This document shows, one piece after another, positions 8,801 to 16,785 of a stretch of DNA of 64,000 nt; the stretch's first letter is position 1, and every line of letters starts with the position of its first letter. The position numbers were made by a program, and so were the translations under genes. The notes under the pieces are model-generated. The model did no database searches. It was not told the origin of the DNA and saw only the letters and a program-made list of their open reading frames with translations. Source of the DNA: CAUSKK01 sp963532425 (lineage in GTDB: Bacteria; Pseudomonadota; Gammaproteobacteria; Cardiobacteriales; Cardiobacteriaceae); assembly GCA_963532425.1 (NCBI GenBank), contig CAUSKK010000010.1, forward strand, positions 18,310-82,309. The letters run 5' to 3'.

Positions 8801-9003
8801 GCGTCGAAATAGAGCACCGTGGGCGTGGGCCGGGGGGTGAAATGGATGCCGTTGTTGAAATGGGCCGGCGGCAGCAGCGGCAGCGGCGTGGGGGCGGCAT
8901 AGGCGGCCCGGTGCGGCGGCCGGAGCCGTTCCTGGGGATTGAGGCGCTCCGGCGCGGCGGGGGCGGCCAGGGGCAGCAGGGCTAGGAGATAAATCTTTTT
9001 CAT
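5839..9003 (-). CDS. Secreted protein: two YwqK/MORN-like domains joined by a Ser/Ala repeat linker
   Basis: 1054 residues with GGAGGA before the ATG and a short signal peptide (KKIYLLALLPLAAPAA). Residues about 50-255 and 810-1040 are homologous to each other. Both contain FD-x-QGQP, QTAP, a Y/F-x-PDG repeat and a late YFYP-G-x-L motif, recalling the MORN-like repeats of YwqK-type proteins. Residues about 257-800 form a low-complexity linker of GSAS, NQ-, QTA and EGSASA units. In the DNA the linker is the GAAGCGCTTC palindrome repeated in one fixed phase (GGA AGC GCT TCx = GSAS), so it looks like an array captured and expanded in frame. A 227-bp direct repeat lies within it. Function unknown; export to periplasm or surface is inferred. 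Confidence 0.75.
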   Translation of the reverse strand: MKKIYLLALLPLAAPAAPERLNPQERLRPPHRAAYAAPTPLPLLPPAHFNNGIHFTPRPTPTVLYFDAQGQPAATASAGGYRRHIVGQTKDGLLVAQDFYQDSDSPQTAPFLLSPGHEADFGEAGLNGRVYSYRPDGRLQSATTYQRGQRIGWRYWSDGERYVFAESNGPKAVQVLLDEQGHTQIWREPTQTLYFYPAGNALARAVGSHWQYWGPDGGPLRPLSPLQPQPEGLVHHQLLLQQYRQLQAVHTLMAPAGSQTAAVAGNQDSAAASANRQSASASGAANDVSQTAQGSASVVANQVAEGSASAQNASQTAPAEPSASAKGSASSSETSNQTATAGQVAEGSASASAPQRGEPSASVPAAADGAQQLAATPSASVQNAAPTATQNRAAPEPGAAVGANQTTGDSASAREVSQTATAEGSTSAQNASPTPNPAAAVATVAQQLPDSIAPRAGVDPATASAAGVPPAEPSPAPTPDVGAGEVIAVLREENPPAGANPAPSTAVIGNQGSASVQNASNQATTPSASAKIAQGEEGQSASAQGSASASANQVAEGNASASEVSSQTATAGNDASQTATAGNQTATAGQSASVQTNASAGANQTAAGSASASEASQNVAATSQTAQGSASVQNASNQATTPSASAKIAQGEEGQSASAQGSASASANQVAEGNASASEVSSQTATAGNDASQMAMAGNQTATAEQSASAQNAAAGNQGSASAQGSASVQNASQTATPNGAVQGGSASAPEASQNAAANQTTAEPSASASGNQGSASVVEAAHQATGPSASAPNPAPAPGYGDDDDSTLPELQALGVDGRAPHLAEMVASLRLPTATSLTGELQPFRDLYTVRANDYQSPLAYQPAPTKTVYAFDGQGQPLASNQGAAYFRELLGSSADGWSVVRDYYANGAPQTAPYRLPPGSERVFRHSPAEGLLLVFGPDGTVKTVGNFSRGVPVGWLNTVAQGRISSASLYHGSQRRALLQYDSREQPWRLLSGDRLVYFYPDGQPLAEFIATRRRPVSLWNRDGSPRPLSAWPDNRDPDEVAAQLRQQP
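6896..7122 (-). repeat. 227-bp direct repeat, copy 1
   Basis: Nearly identical (two mismatches seen, near 6918-6930) to 7244-7470. The copies are 348 bp apart, a multiple of three, so the reading frame of the host gene is kept. Confidence 0.92.
7244..7470 (-). repeat. 227-bp direct repeat, copy 2
   Basis: Partner of 6896-7122. Both encode the same run of QNASNQATTPSASAK and QSASAQGSAS units of the linker. Confidence 0.92.
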
Positions 9004-9078
9004 GGGTCCTCCAAACGATGAAGGCCCTATTGTAATGGGCGATAATCGCCCTTTTGCCCGGAACCCCCGCTAGCGCCC

Positions 9079-9858
9079 ATGTTTAAATTTGATTCCCGCA
9101 CCGACCCCGACCTTCGCTTTCTCTGCCAACTGCCCGGCGCCTCGCTCAACGAACTGGCCGTTCTCTTCGACCATGACCACAGCGCCAGCGGGGGTAGCTG
9201 GTTTGAACTGCTCTATCCGCACTGCCCGCCGGAACAGCGCGGCCCGGTGCTCGGCGCGGCCATCGGGCGGCTAGCGGCGCCGCTGGAGGGCAGTCCGGCG
9301 AACTATCGCGCGCTGCTCGACCGGCTCGGCGACTATTTTCGGCTGGTCCTGCCCCCGGCCCTGGCCGAGGGTCTGCCGGAAAGCCCGCTGCTGGCGGCCC
9401 TGCTGCGCCGGATTCTGGCCGAACTGCCCCCGGGCGCCCTGCTGGAACTGGGCCGGCGGCTGAATCGGCTGCCCACGGCCATGCCCCTGCTGCTGCGCCA
9501 CGGCCGCGAGCCGCTGACCGGGCCGCTGCTGGCGGTGCTGGCCCACTGGCTCGGGCTGGAAATCTGCGGCGTCGGCCTCGGCGAAATCCCGGCCAATCAG
9601 GCGGCCCTGGAGGCCGAACCGGCGCTGCATCTGCTCGGGCCGCCCCTGTGGCGTTTTCTGCGGCGCACCGGCCCGGGCTTTATCGGCGCCGAGGACCTCC
9701 ATTCGCCCCGGCTGCACAGTCCCCGGGCCGGCGCCCACCGCTGGCAGCTGCTGCGCGATTTGGAACCGCCGGCGCCCCTGACCCGGCCCCGGCTGCTGCT
9801 GGCCCTCTGCGCCCGCATCGCCCATCTGCGCCTCCTCTCCCCTTCCCCCTCACCCTAG
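9079..9858 (+). CDS. Uncharacterised leucine-rich protein
   Basis: 259 residues, unusually rich in Leu, Pro and Arg, with no signal peptide and no clear membrane helix. The first 40 residues (DPDLRFLCQLPGASLNELAV followed by a His/Asp-rich turn) weakly recall the DUF3944/YaaW N-terminus (DxDLxFL...L..F..LL), but the rest does not help. It is divergent from the preceding gene and lies 8 bp before plsC, so the two are probably co-transcribed. The frame is long, phased with the neighbours and has typical codon usage, hence likely real. Function unknown. Confidence 0.6.
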   Translation: MFKFDSRTDPDLRFLCQLPGASLNELAVLFDHDHSASGGSWFELLYPHCPPEQRGPVLGAAIGRLAAPLEGSPANYRALLDRLGDYFRLVLPPALAEGLPESPLLAALLRRILAELPPGALLELGRRLNRLPTAMPLLLRHGREPLTGPLLAVLAHWLGLEICGVGLGEIPANQAALEAEPALHLLGPPLWRFLRRTGPGFIGAEDLHSPRLHSPRAGAHRWQLLRDLEPPAPLTRPRLLLALCARIAHLRLLSPSPSP

Positions 9859-9866
9859 GAGTTTTT

Positions 9867-10601
9867 ATGTACCGTTTCCGCATTCTGCTTTGGAAAATCT
9901 GCTTTCCGGTGATGACCGTCCTCTGGTCATCGGCCATCGTGCTGATGAGCTATGTCCTGCCGCCCCGGCGCCACGTGGAGTTCTCCTCCCACTGGGGCGA
10001 CACCACCCTGTGGCTGGCGCGCTGGCTGCTCGGCATTCGCTATGAGGTGGAGGGCTTGGAAAATCTGCCCGCCGACGACGCCTATATCACCATGGCCAAC
10101 CACCAATCCACCTGGGAAACGGCCTATCTGCCCACCCTGCGCCGCTATCAGGTCTGGATTCTGAAATGGGAGCTGACCCAAATTCCCGTCTTCGGCCGCG
10201 CCCTGCGCAGGCTGAAGACCATCGCCATTCAGCGCGAGGAGGGCCGCGAGGCTCTGAAACAGGTAACGGCGGCGGGCACGGCGGCGCTCCGGGCCGGCCG
10301 GACGGTGCTCATCTTCCCCGAGGGCACCCGGGGCCTGCCCGGCGTGAAGCAGCCCTTCAAGGGCGGCGGCGCCCTGCTGGCCAAGGAGAGCGGCGCCCGT
10401 ATCCTGCCCGTCGCCCACAACGCCGGCCAGTTCTGGAGTGCCGACGGCCACTTCCACCCGGGCACCATTAAAGTGGTCATCGGCCCGGTCATCGACCCGG
10501 CCGGCAGGAGCACCCGGGAGATTAGCCAGGCGGTGGAAAGCTGGATTACGAGCACCCGCGACCGGCTCGAGGCGGAAGAAACGGCGCGGCGGGCCCGATG
10601 A
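9867..10601 (+). CDS. plsC: 1-acyl-sn-glycerol-3-phosphate acyltransferase
   Basis: The 244-residue enzyme makes phosphatidic acid by acylating lysophosphatidic acid at the inner membrane. The N-terminal hydrophobic segment (about 5-30) is followed by the acyltransferase motifs NHQSTWE (H-x4-E catalytic block, near residue 77) and FPEGTR (near residue 152), with a later VxxGxPI-like VVIGPVID. The start follows TAGGAG; an upstream in-frame extension is not family-like. The gene overlaps dusA by ATGA, so translation is coupled. Confidence 0.9.
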   Translation: MYRFRILLWKICFPVMTVLWSSAIVLMSYVLPPRRHVEFSSHWGDTTLWLARWLLGIRYEVEGLENLPADDAYITMANHQSTWETAYLPTLRRYQVWILKWELTQIPVFGRALRRLKTIAIQREEGREALKQVTAAGTAALRAGRTVLIFPEGTRGLPGVKQPFKGGGALLAKESGARILPVAHNAGQFWSADGHFHPGTIKVVIGPVIDPAGRSTREISQAVESWITSTRDRLEAEETARRAR

Positions 10602-11557
10602 GCTATCGTTTCAGCGTGGCGCCGATGCTGGACTGGACGACGCCGGCCTGTCGGCGCCTCCATCGGCTGCTGGCGCCCCGGGCCCTGCTCTACAGCGAGA
10701 TGATTAGCAGCGGGGCTATCATCCACGGCGACCGCGACCGCCACCTGGCCCACGACGGCGACCACCCCTGCGCCCTCCAGCTCGGCGGCGGCGACCCGGC
10801 GGAGCTGGCCCGGGCCACGGCGCTGGCCGCCCCCTATGGCTATGTCGAAATCAATCTGAATGCCGGCTGCCCCAGCGACCGGGTACAGCACAACCAAATC
10901 GGCGCCGTGCTGATGAAGGAACCGCGCCGGCTGGCCGACTGTCTCAGCGCCATGGCCGCCGCCAGCCCGGTGCCCATCAGCCTGAAACACCGCCTCGGCG
11001 TCGATGAGCAGGACGAGGGCGAAATTTTCGATTTCATCGCCACCCTCGTCGAGCACAGCCCCTGCCGGAAATTCATCGTCCACGCCCGCAAGGCCTGGCT
11101 GAAGGGCCTGTCGCCGGCGGAAAACCGCACGGTGCCGCCGCTGAACTACGGCCTGGTCTTTGAAATCAAGCGCCGCTTCCCCGGGCTGGAAATTGTGCTC
11201 AATGGCGGTCTGGAGGACATCGACGGCTGCGCCCGGGTGCTGGCGGCGGTGGACGGGGTCATGGTCGGCCGGGCCGCCTACCAGCGTCCGGAAATGCTGC
11301 TGGCCGTGCCCCGGCTCCACCAGGAGGAAGCGCTTCGGCTCGAGGACGTGCTCCCCCGTATCACCGCCCTGCTGGAAAGCCGGCTGGCCGCCGGCGAAAG
11401 CCTGTTCAGCTACGGCCGCCATCTGCTCGGCCTCGGCACGGGCCGGCCCGGGGCGCGACGTTTCCGCCAGCTGCTCAGCGAGGACGGCCGCCGGGCCGGG
11501 GCCGGGCTTGAGGTCTGGGCAGGGGCGCTGGCGGCGCTGGGCTATCATGCGTATTAA
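10598..11557 (+). CDS. dusA: tRNA-dihydrouridine synthase A
   Basis: 319 residues forming an FMN-dependent TIM barrel that reduces uridines in the tRNA D-loop. DusA-specific signatures are APMLDWTTPACR at the start, NLNAGCPSDRVQ with the catalytic Cys, HARKAWLKGLSPAENR and GVMVGRAAYQ. One GAAGCGCTTC copy sits in the coding sequence (EEALR, about 11330). It overlaps plsC by 4 bp and sbcC by 11 bp, forming a tightly packed plsC-dusA-sbcC run. A second Dus enzyme, dusB, lies at 23927. Confidence 0.95.
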   Translation: MSYRFSVAPMLDWTTPACRRLHRLLAPRALLYSEMISSGAIIHGDRDRHLAHDGDHPCALQLGGGDPAELARATALAAPYGYVEINLNAGCPSDRVQHNQIGAVLMKEPRRLADCLSAMAAASPVPISLKHRLGVDEQDEGEIFDFIATLVEHSPCRKFIVHARKAWLKGLSPAENRTVPPLNYGLVFEIKRRFPGLEIVLNGGLEDIDGCARVLAAVDGVMVGRAAYQRPEMLLAVPRLHQEEALRLEDVLPRITALLESRLAAGESLFSYGRHLLGLGTGRPGARRFRQLLSEDGRRAGAGLEVWAGALAALGYHAY

Positions 11558-14171
11558 TCGAATTTTCATCAGAAACATCAACGGCCTGCGCGGCGAACAC
11601 GACTTCGATTTGAGCAAATTCTCCGGTCTCTTCGCCATCACCGGGCCCACCGGCGCCGGCAAAACCACGCTGCTGGACGCCCTCTGCCTAGCCCTCTACG
11701 GCCGCACGCCGCGCCTGAAATCCCTGGGCCCGAGCCAGAACGAGCTGCTCACCCTCGGCGAAGATTTCTGCCAGGCCGTGGTGGAATTCAGCCTCGCCGG
11801 CCGCCGCTATGTGGCCCACTGGCAGCAGAAGCGGGCCCGGGGTAAACAGCCCTTCGGCGCGCCCAGCCACCGGCTCAGCACCGGCACCGGGGAAATTCTC
11901 AGCGAGAAAAAATCCGAAACCGAGGCGGCCATTGCGGCCCTGCTCGGCCTGAACTTTGAACAGTTCTGCCAGACGGTGCTGCTGGCCCAGGGCCAATTTG
12001 CCCGCTTCCTCCACGCCAGCGAGAACGAGCGCGCCCAGCTCTTCGAGAGCATCGCCCCGGCCGGCCTCTACCGGCGCCTGTCCGCCCTCAGCTACGCCCG
12101 GGCCAAGGCCGAGACGACGGCGCTGGAGGCCCGGCGGACGGCCCTCGGCCAGGGGGTGCTGCTGTCGGCGGCGGAGCGGGCGGCGCTGGAACAGGAATGG
12201 GCCACCCTGGAGGCCTCACCCGGGCCGGCCCGGCTGGCCACGCTGCGCCAGCAACTGTGGCAGTGGGCCGAGGGCGACCGGCTCGCCGGCGAGGAAAGCC
12301 AGCTGGCGGCGGCCGAACGGGCTTTGGCCCAGCGCCAGGGCCAGTGGTCGCCGGAGCGCTTCGCCCGGGCCGAGGCGGCGGCGGCCGGGGCGGAAATCTA
12401 CGGACGCTGGACGGGCCAAAACCAACGCCGGGCCCAGCTGGAAGCCCAGCGGGCGACGCTGGAAAACGAATGGAACGCCGGCGCGCGGGAACGGGCGGCC
12501 CGGGCCGAGACGCTGGCCGTGGCCGAACGGGCCCTGCAGGACAGTCAGGAAGCGCTTCGGGCGGCCGAGGCCCGGCAGCAGCAGCGGGCGACGGCGGCCC
12601 GGGAACGGGATTTTCTCCACCAGCAGCTGCGCAGCCTGCCGCCGGCAGCACCGGGCACCGAGGACGATAACGATGCCCCGCTTCCCCCCGCCGAACGGGA
12701 GGCCCTGGCCCGGGCCGCCGAGGATGCCGGCCACTGGCTCCGGGCCGAGCAGGCCGCCGCCGCCGTCGCCCGGGCCCGCCGGGAACAGGCCGAGCGCGAG
12801 GCCCAGTGCCACCGGCTCGATGGGGAACTGGCCACGGCCGAGGCCGAGCAGAGTCGGGCCAGCTGGAACCAGCAGCGCACCGAACTGCGCCCCGGTGAAC
12901 CCTGCCCGCTCTGCGGTTCGACCCAACACCCCTGGGCCGGCCAAACCCTGGCCGCGCCGCCGCTAGCCCGCCTGCGCCAGCGCTGGGCCGAGGCCCGCCG
13001 CACCCTGGCCACGGCCACGGCCACGCGCCAGCAGCTTGAGGATGAAGCGGCCCGGCTGCCCCGGCCCGGGGGCCAGTGGAACCGGGCCAGCGCCGAGGAA
13101 GTCCAAGGCCGATGGCAACGGGAACAACAGCGCCAGCGCCGCCAGCTAGTCCACCGGCTGGAGCAGCTCGACCGGCTGCTGCAGGCCCCCGACCCGCTGC
13201 CCCAGCAGCGCCACGCCCGGGACGAGGCCCAGCGCCGCTACCAGGACGCCCAGCGGGAATGGCAGGCGGCCGAAGCCCGGCAGCAGCAGCGCCAGGGGCG
13301 CCGGCAGCAGCTGGAGGCCCAGCGGGCGGAGTTGGACGGCCTGTTGCCCACGCTGGCGGCCGAATGGGCGGACTATCTGGCCGCCAGTCCCTTCACGGAC
13401 GAGGCCGATTTCAACGCCGCCCGGCTCGGCGCCGGCGACTGGGCCCGGCTCCAGGCCGAACGGCAGGAACTGCTGCGGCTGGCGGCGGAAAATCGCAGCT
13501 GGCGGACGCGCTGGCAGGCGGCCAAGCTGGCCTTCGACAGTCTCCAACTGCCGCCCCGGGAACGGCTGGCCGCCGAGCTGGCCACGGCGGAGGAGGCCGA
13601 CCGGCAGGAACAGCAGCGCCGAGCCGAAATCGCCCAGATGCTGCGCCGGCAGGCGGAGCAGGAACGGTGGCAGGCGGAGGAGCAGGCGGCCCTACGGCGC
13701 CAGCAGGCCGAGGCCGATGGCTGGCAGCAGCTCAGCGCTTTGATAGGTTCGGCCCAGGGCGATGCGCTGGTGCGCTTTGTCCAGGGCATCAGCTTTGACC
13801 GGCTGCTGCAACGGGCCAATGGCCAGCTGCGTTTGATTGCGCCGCGCTACCAGCTGGAGCGTCTGCCCCACGGCCTGCAACTGCAGGTCTGCGACTGGGC
13901 CCAGGGCGGCGCCCGGCGCAGCTGCCAGAATCTATCCGGCGGGGAAAGTTTTCTGGTGTCCCTAGCTCTGGCGCTGGGGCTGGCCGAGCTTGGCGGCGGC
14001 CGGCTGGACTGCCTCTTCCTCGACGAGGGCTTCGGCACCCTGGACAGCGATAGCCTGGATATGGCCCTGGAGGCCCTACTCCGCCTGCAGGACCGGGGCA
14101 AGATGGTGGGGGTCATTTCCCACATGGAGACGCTGAAGGAACGCATCAGCGACGGCATCCGCCTGGGCTAG
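11547..14171 (+). CDS. sbcC: SbcC/Rad50-type exonuclease ATPase subunit
   Basis: 874 residues, somewhat shorter than Escherichia coli SbcC (1048) because the coiled coils are shorter. The Walker A motif GPTGAGKTTLLD lies near residue 31. A long coiled coil rich in Ala, Gln, Arg and Glu encloses the zinc-hook motif CPLCGS near the middle. The C-terminus has the ABC signature LSGGESFLVSLALALGL and Walker B CLFLDEGFGTLDSDSLD. With SbcD it cleaves hairpins and palindromes formed in DNA. No sbcD is in the window. A hairpin nuclease ATPase in a palindrome-saturated genome is notable. The start was chosen at the ATG inside the dusA 3' end because the conserved MRINRIFIRNINGLRG begins there. Confidence 0.92.
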   Translation: MRINRIFIRNINGLRGEHDFDLSKFSGLFAITGPTGAGKTTLLDALCLALYGRTPRLKSLGPSQNELLTLGEDFCQAVVEFSLAGRRYVAHWQQKRARGKQPFGAPSHRLSTGTGEILSEKKSETEAAIAALLGLNFEQFCQTVLLAQGQFARFLHASENERAQLFESIAPAGLYRRLSALSYARAKAETTALEARRTALGQGVLLSAAERAALEQEWATLEASPGPARLATLRQQLWQWAEGDRLAGEESQLAAAERALAQRQGQWSPERFARAEAAAAGAEIYGRWTGQNQRRAQLEAQRATLENEWNAGARERAARAETLAVAERALQDSQEALRAAEARQQQRATAARERDFLHQQLRSLPPAAPGTEDDNDAPLPPAEREALARAAEDAGHWLRAEQAAAAVARARREQAEREAQCHRLDGELATAEAEQSRASWNQQRTELRPGEPCPLCGSTQHPWAGQTLAAPPLARLRQRWAEARRTLATATATRQQLEDEAARLPRPGGQWNRASAEEVQGRWQREQQRQRRQLVHRLEQLDRLLQAPDPLPQQRHARDEAQRRYQDAQREWQAAEARQQQRQGRRQQLEAQRAELDGLLPTLAAEWADYLAASPFTDEADFNAARLGAGDWARLQAERQELLRLAAENRSWRTRWQAAKLAFDSLQLPPRERLAAELATAEEADRQEQQRRAEIAQMLRRQAEQERWQAEEQAALRRQQAEADGWQQLSALIGSAQGDALVRFVQGISFDRLLQRANGQLRLIAPRYQLERLPHGLQLQVCDWAQGGARRSCQNLSGGESFLVSLALALGLAELGGGRLDCLFLDEGFGTLDSDSLDMALEALLRLQDRGKMVGVISHMETLKERISDGIRLG

Positions 14172-14427
14172 ACCAATCCCCGGCCCGTTTGCTCTCCAGC
14201 TTGAACCGCTCCAGTGCCGTAGGCACGCAGAGCGCAGCGAGCCAACGGCGAGCAACCGCTTCCCGGGGCGCCAGGGTGAAGCGCTTCGGTTCGGCGCGAC
14301 CCGCCGGGGTGAAAAACCGTTTATCGAAAGGGAAACGCCCCGCTTTCCGGCCGCCGGCGGGGCCGTCCCTACGGCAACATCTGTGCCAAAGCTGCTAAGA
14401 TAGCCGAAATTTTTTTTAGCGAACCCT
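14172..14427. other. Intergenic region with one palindrome
   Basis: 256 bp without a credible gene. It has one GAAGCGCTTC copy (about 14278), a small inverted repeat GTGCCGTAGGCAC near 14215, and a T-rich stretch before hemJ. No clear promoter was recognised. Confidence 0.5.
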
Positions 14428-14871
14428 ATGACCCTCTATCTCACCTTCAAGGCGCTGCATCTTTTCAGCGTTATTAGCTGGTTTGTGGCGATTTTCTATC
14501 TGCCGCGTTTTTTCGTTTACCACGCCATTGCCCAGAGCGAAAACGACCAGGCCAGCATCAAGCGCTTCAAAGTGATGGAACGCAAGCTGTTTTATATGGG
14601 CCTGCTGGCCATGGGCCTGACCATTGTTTTCGGCCTCGGCATGCTGTCCATGCCCTTCGGCAAGGCGCTGATGGCCAACACCCGCTGGCTGCCCTGGAAG
14701 CTGTGGCTGGTGCTGGTGCTCATCATCTACTACCTCTACTGCTGGAATCGGCTGCTGGTCTTTGCCGACGACGAGAACACCCACAGCCACCGCTTCTACC
14801 GCTATCTGAACGAAATCCCCACCCTGATTCTGCTGGCGATAGTTTTCCTCGCCATTCTTAAACCCTTCTAG
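14428..14871 (+). CDS. hemJ: HemJ-type protoporphyrinogen oxidase (UPF0093)
   Basis: 147 residues with four hydrophobic segments. HemJ oxidises protoporphyrinogen IX to protoporphyrin IX in heme synthesis, working in the inner membrane. The family hallmark is at the start: KALHLFSVISWFVAIFYLPR followed by FFVYH, with the conserved His of helix 1 and the LPRxFVYH motif. MxRKLFYM and a late LRWxKLWLV-like segment (PWKLWLVLVLIIYY) also fit. It is followed after 8 bp by ubiG. Confidence 0.85.
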   Translation: MTLYLTFKALHLFSVISWFVAIFYLPRFFVYHAIAQSENDQASIKRFKVMERKLFYMGLLAMGLTIVFGLGMLSMPFGKALMANTRWLPWKLWLVLVLIIYYLYCWNRLLVFADDENTHSHRFYRYLNEIPTLILLAIVFLAILKPF

Positions 14872-14879
14872 GAGAAGAC

Positions 14880-15557
14880 ATGACCACTGCACACATTGAC
14901 AGCTTCGAACGGCACGGCGCCGACTTTTGGAACCGCCGGGGCCCCTATCGCACCCTGCACCACATCAACCCGGCCCGGCTCCAGTTCATCGAGCGCTTCG
15001 TTAAACTCGCCGGCGCCAGCGTGCTGGACATCGGCTGCGGCGGCGGCATTCTCAGCGAGGCCCTGGTCGAGCGCGGCGCCCGGGTTACGGGCATTGATTT
15101 GAGTGGAGCGGTGCTGGCGGCGGCCCGGGCCCACCGGGACGTTAGCGGTCTGAACATCGACTACCGCCAGCAGTCCAGCGCCGACTGCGTCGCCGCCGGC
15201 GAACACTACGACCACATCACCTGCCTGGAGGTGCTGGAACACGTGCAGGACCCGGCGGCCCTCATCGCCGACATCGCCCAGCTGCTGCGCCCGGGCGGCC
15301 ACGTCTTCTTCTCCACCCTGAACCGCACTTTCAAAGCCCGGGCCGGGGCCATCTGGGCCGCCGAGGGTCTGGGACTGGTGCCCCAGGGTACCCACCAGTT
15401 TGATTTCTTCCTGAAGCCGGCCGAGCTGGTGCGTATGGTGGAGCAGGCCGGCCTCACGCCGCTGGAACTGTGCGGCCTGGACTATCACCCGCTCTGCGGA
15501 ACGGCGCGCCTGTCCCGCCGACTGGACATCAACTATCTGCTGGCAGCCCGCAAGTGA
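14880..15557 (+). CDS. ubiG: Ubiquinone biosynthesis O-methyltransferase UbiG
   Basis: The 225-residue S-adenosylmethionine enzyme performs both O-methylations of the ubiquinone ring. Motif I reads VLDIGCGGGILSEALVERGA (about 48-67). TGIDLS and the UbiG-specific FFSTLNRTFKA and GTHQFDFFLKP follow. AGGAGA precedes the ATG. Its stop overlaps the GTG of the next gene, and the ubiG-mupP-yciK order matches that of pseudomonads, supporting all three calls. Confidence 0.95.
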   Translation: MTTAHIDSFERHGADFWNRRGPYRTLHHINPARLQFIERFVKLAGASVLDIGCGGGILSEALVERGARVTGIDLSGAVLAAARAHRDVSGLNIDYRQQSSADCVAAGEHYDHITCLEVLEHVQDPAALIADIAQLLRPGGHVFFSTLNRTFKARAGAIWAAEGLGLVPQGTHQFDFFLKPAELVRMVEQAGLTPLELCGLDYHPLCGTARLSRRLDINYLLAARK

Positions 15558-16117
15558 GCTATCGGGCCTATCTCTTTGACATGGATGGCACCCTGCTGGA
15601 CAGCGCCCCGACGCTGGCGGCCTTTGCCAACGAAGTATTGACCCGCCACGGCTACCCGGCCCAGCCGCTGGAAACCCTGCTGCCGCGCGCCGGCCGGGGG
15701 GCGGCGGCCCTGCTGGCTCCGGCCGGGGCCGAGGCCCTGGCGCCCTATTTCCTCGCCCACTACCGGGAAACCAGCCCGCTCTTCCCCGGCGTCGCGGCGC
15801 TGCTGGCCCGGCTGCCCCGTTGGGGCATCGTCAGTTCCAAACCCCGGGCCCTGCTGGCCGAAGCGCTCCGCCGCCATAGGCTAAAACCGGCGGTGCTCAT
15901 CGGCCGCGAGGACGTGGCCGCCCCCAAACCCGACCCCGAGGGCCTGCTCCGGGCCTGTACGTTGCTGGGGCTGGCGCCGGCCGAAGCGCTCTATGTGGGC
16001 GATGAGAGCGTGGACGCCGAGGCGGCGGCGGCGGCGGGTTTGGATTTTGTCCGCGTGGGCCCGGCTGGCCTAGCGGCGGCGCTGGCCGACCCACTGCCCG
16101 CCGAGGTGCAACCATGA
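15554..16117 (+). CDS. mupP: HAD phosphatase of the MupP/Gph type
   Basis: 187 residues with all four HAD motifs: FDMDGTLLDS (nucleophile Asp), IVSSKPR, the Lys in KPDPEGLL, and YVGDESVDAEAAAAAG. The position between ubiG and yciK is that of Pseudomonas mupP, whose product dephosphorylates N-acetylmuramate 6-phosphate in cell-wall recycling. Phosphoglycolate phosphatase activity is the alternative. It is about 35-40 residues shorter than usual, mostly in the cap region. The GTG start overlaps the ubiG stop (GTGA), and the end overlaps the next gene by ATGA. Confidence 0.8.
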   Translation: MSYRAYLFDMDGTLLDSAPTLAAFANEVLTRHGYPAQPLETLLPRAGRGAAALLAPAGAEALAPYFLAHYRETSPLFPGVAALLARLPRWGIVSSKPRALLAEALRRHRLKPAVLIGREDVAAPKPDPEGLLRACTLLGLAPAEALYVGDESVDAEAAAAAGLDFVRVGPAGLAAALADPLPAEVQP

Positions 16118-16764
16118 GCGGGACGATATTTCTCAGCGGCGCCACCGGCAGCATCGGCCGCACCCTGGCCCGTCATCTGGACGGCCGGGGCTATCGGCTC
16201 GTGCTCAGCGACCGGGACAGCTACGAGCTGCAACGGCTGGCCGCCGAGCTGCAAAAAGAAGCGGTGCTGGCGCCGCTGGATTTGTGGGCGGCCGGCTATG
16301 ACCAGTACTACGCCCTCGGCGCCGAAATCCGCGCCAGCCTCGGTTCCCTGGCGGCGCTGATTCACTGTGCCGGCCACTGTGGCAATCTCCACCCGCTGCA
16401 GCACACGCCGCCGGAACAGTGGCTCCGGGCCCTGCAGGTCAATCTGACCGCCCCCTTCTGGCTCACGCAAAATCTGGTGCCGGCCCTGCAGGCCGAGGGC
16501 GGCCGGGTCATCTTCACCGAGCACCGCCAGCTGCGCGAACCCCAGCCCTACTACTGGCACGGCTTCGGGGTCAGCCAGACGGCGCTGGCGACGCTGATTG
16601 ACGAGTGGGAAGCCGAGGCGGCGGCGCTGAATATCCGGGTGCGCCGGGTCAGTCCGCCCTGGCTGGACAATAATTTCAGCCGGGCTATCTTTCCCGCTGG
16701 AAAAACGGAATGGGCGCCGGTGGATAGCATTATTCCTTTATATGAGGAAGCGCTTCATGACTAG
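16114..16764 (+). CDS. yciK: YciK-like short-chain dehydrogenase, probably inactive
   Basis: 216 residues with an SDR nucleotide-binding start (FLSGATGSIGRTLARHL) and an N-x-T-A block (QVNLTAPFWLTQ). The catalytic Ser-Tyr-Lys set is missing. The usual TSSSVGR is replaced by FTEHRQL, and YxxSK by FGVSQ, so Tyr is Phe and Lys is Gln. Position after mupP identifies it as the yciK counterpart, but oxidoreductase activity is unlikely. The stop is preceded by a GAAGCGCTTC copy (EEALHD). Its last 57 aligned bp before that copy recur downstream at 16786-16842. Confidence 0.78.
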   Translation: MSGTIFLSGATGSIGRTLARHLDGRGYRLVLSDRDSYELQRLAAELQKEAVLAPLDLWAAGYDQYYALGAEIRASLGSLAALIHCAGHCGNLHPLQHTPPEQWLRALQVNLTAPFWLTQNLVPALQAEGGRVIFTEHRQLREPQPYYWHGFGVSQTALATLIDEWEAEAAALNIRVRRVSPPWLDNNFSRAIFPAGKTEWAPVDSIIPLYEEALHD

Positions 16765-16785
16765 TGGCGGACGCGGGGGGCTGCG

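Noticed and set aside
10229..11668. 479-codon minus-strand frame opposite plsC and dusA
   Set aside because: Shadow of two well-supported genes; no ribosome-binding site or motif.
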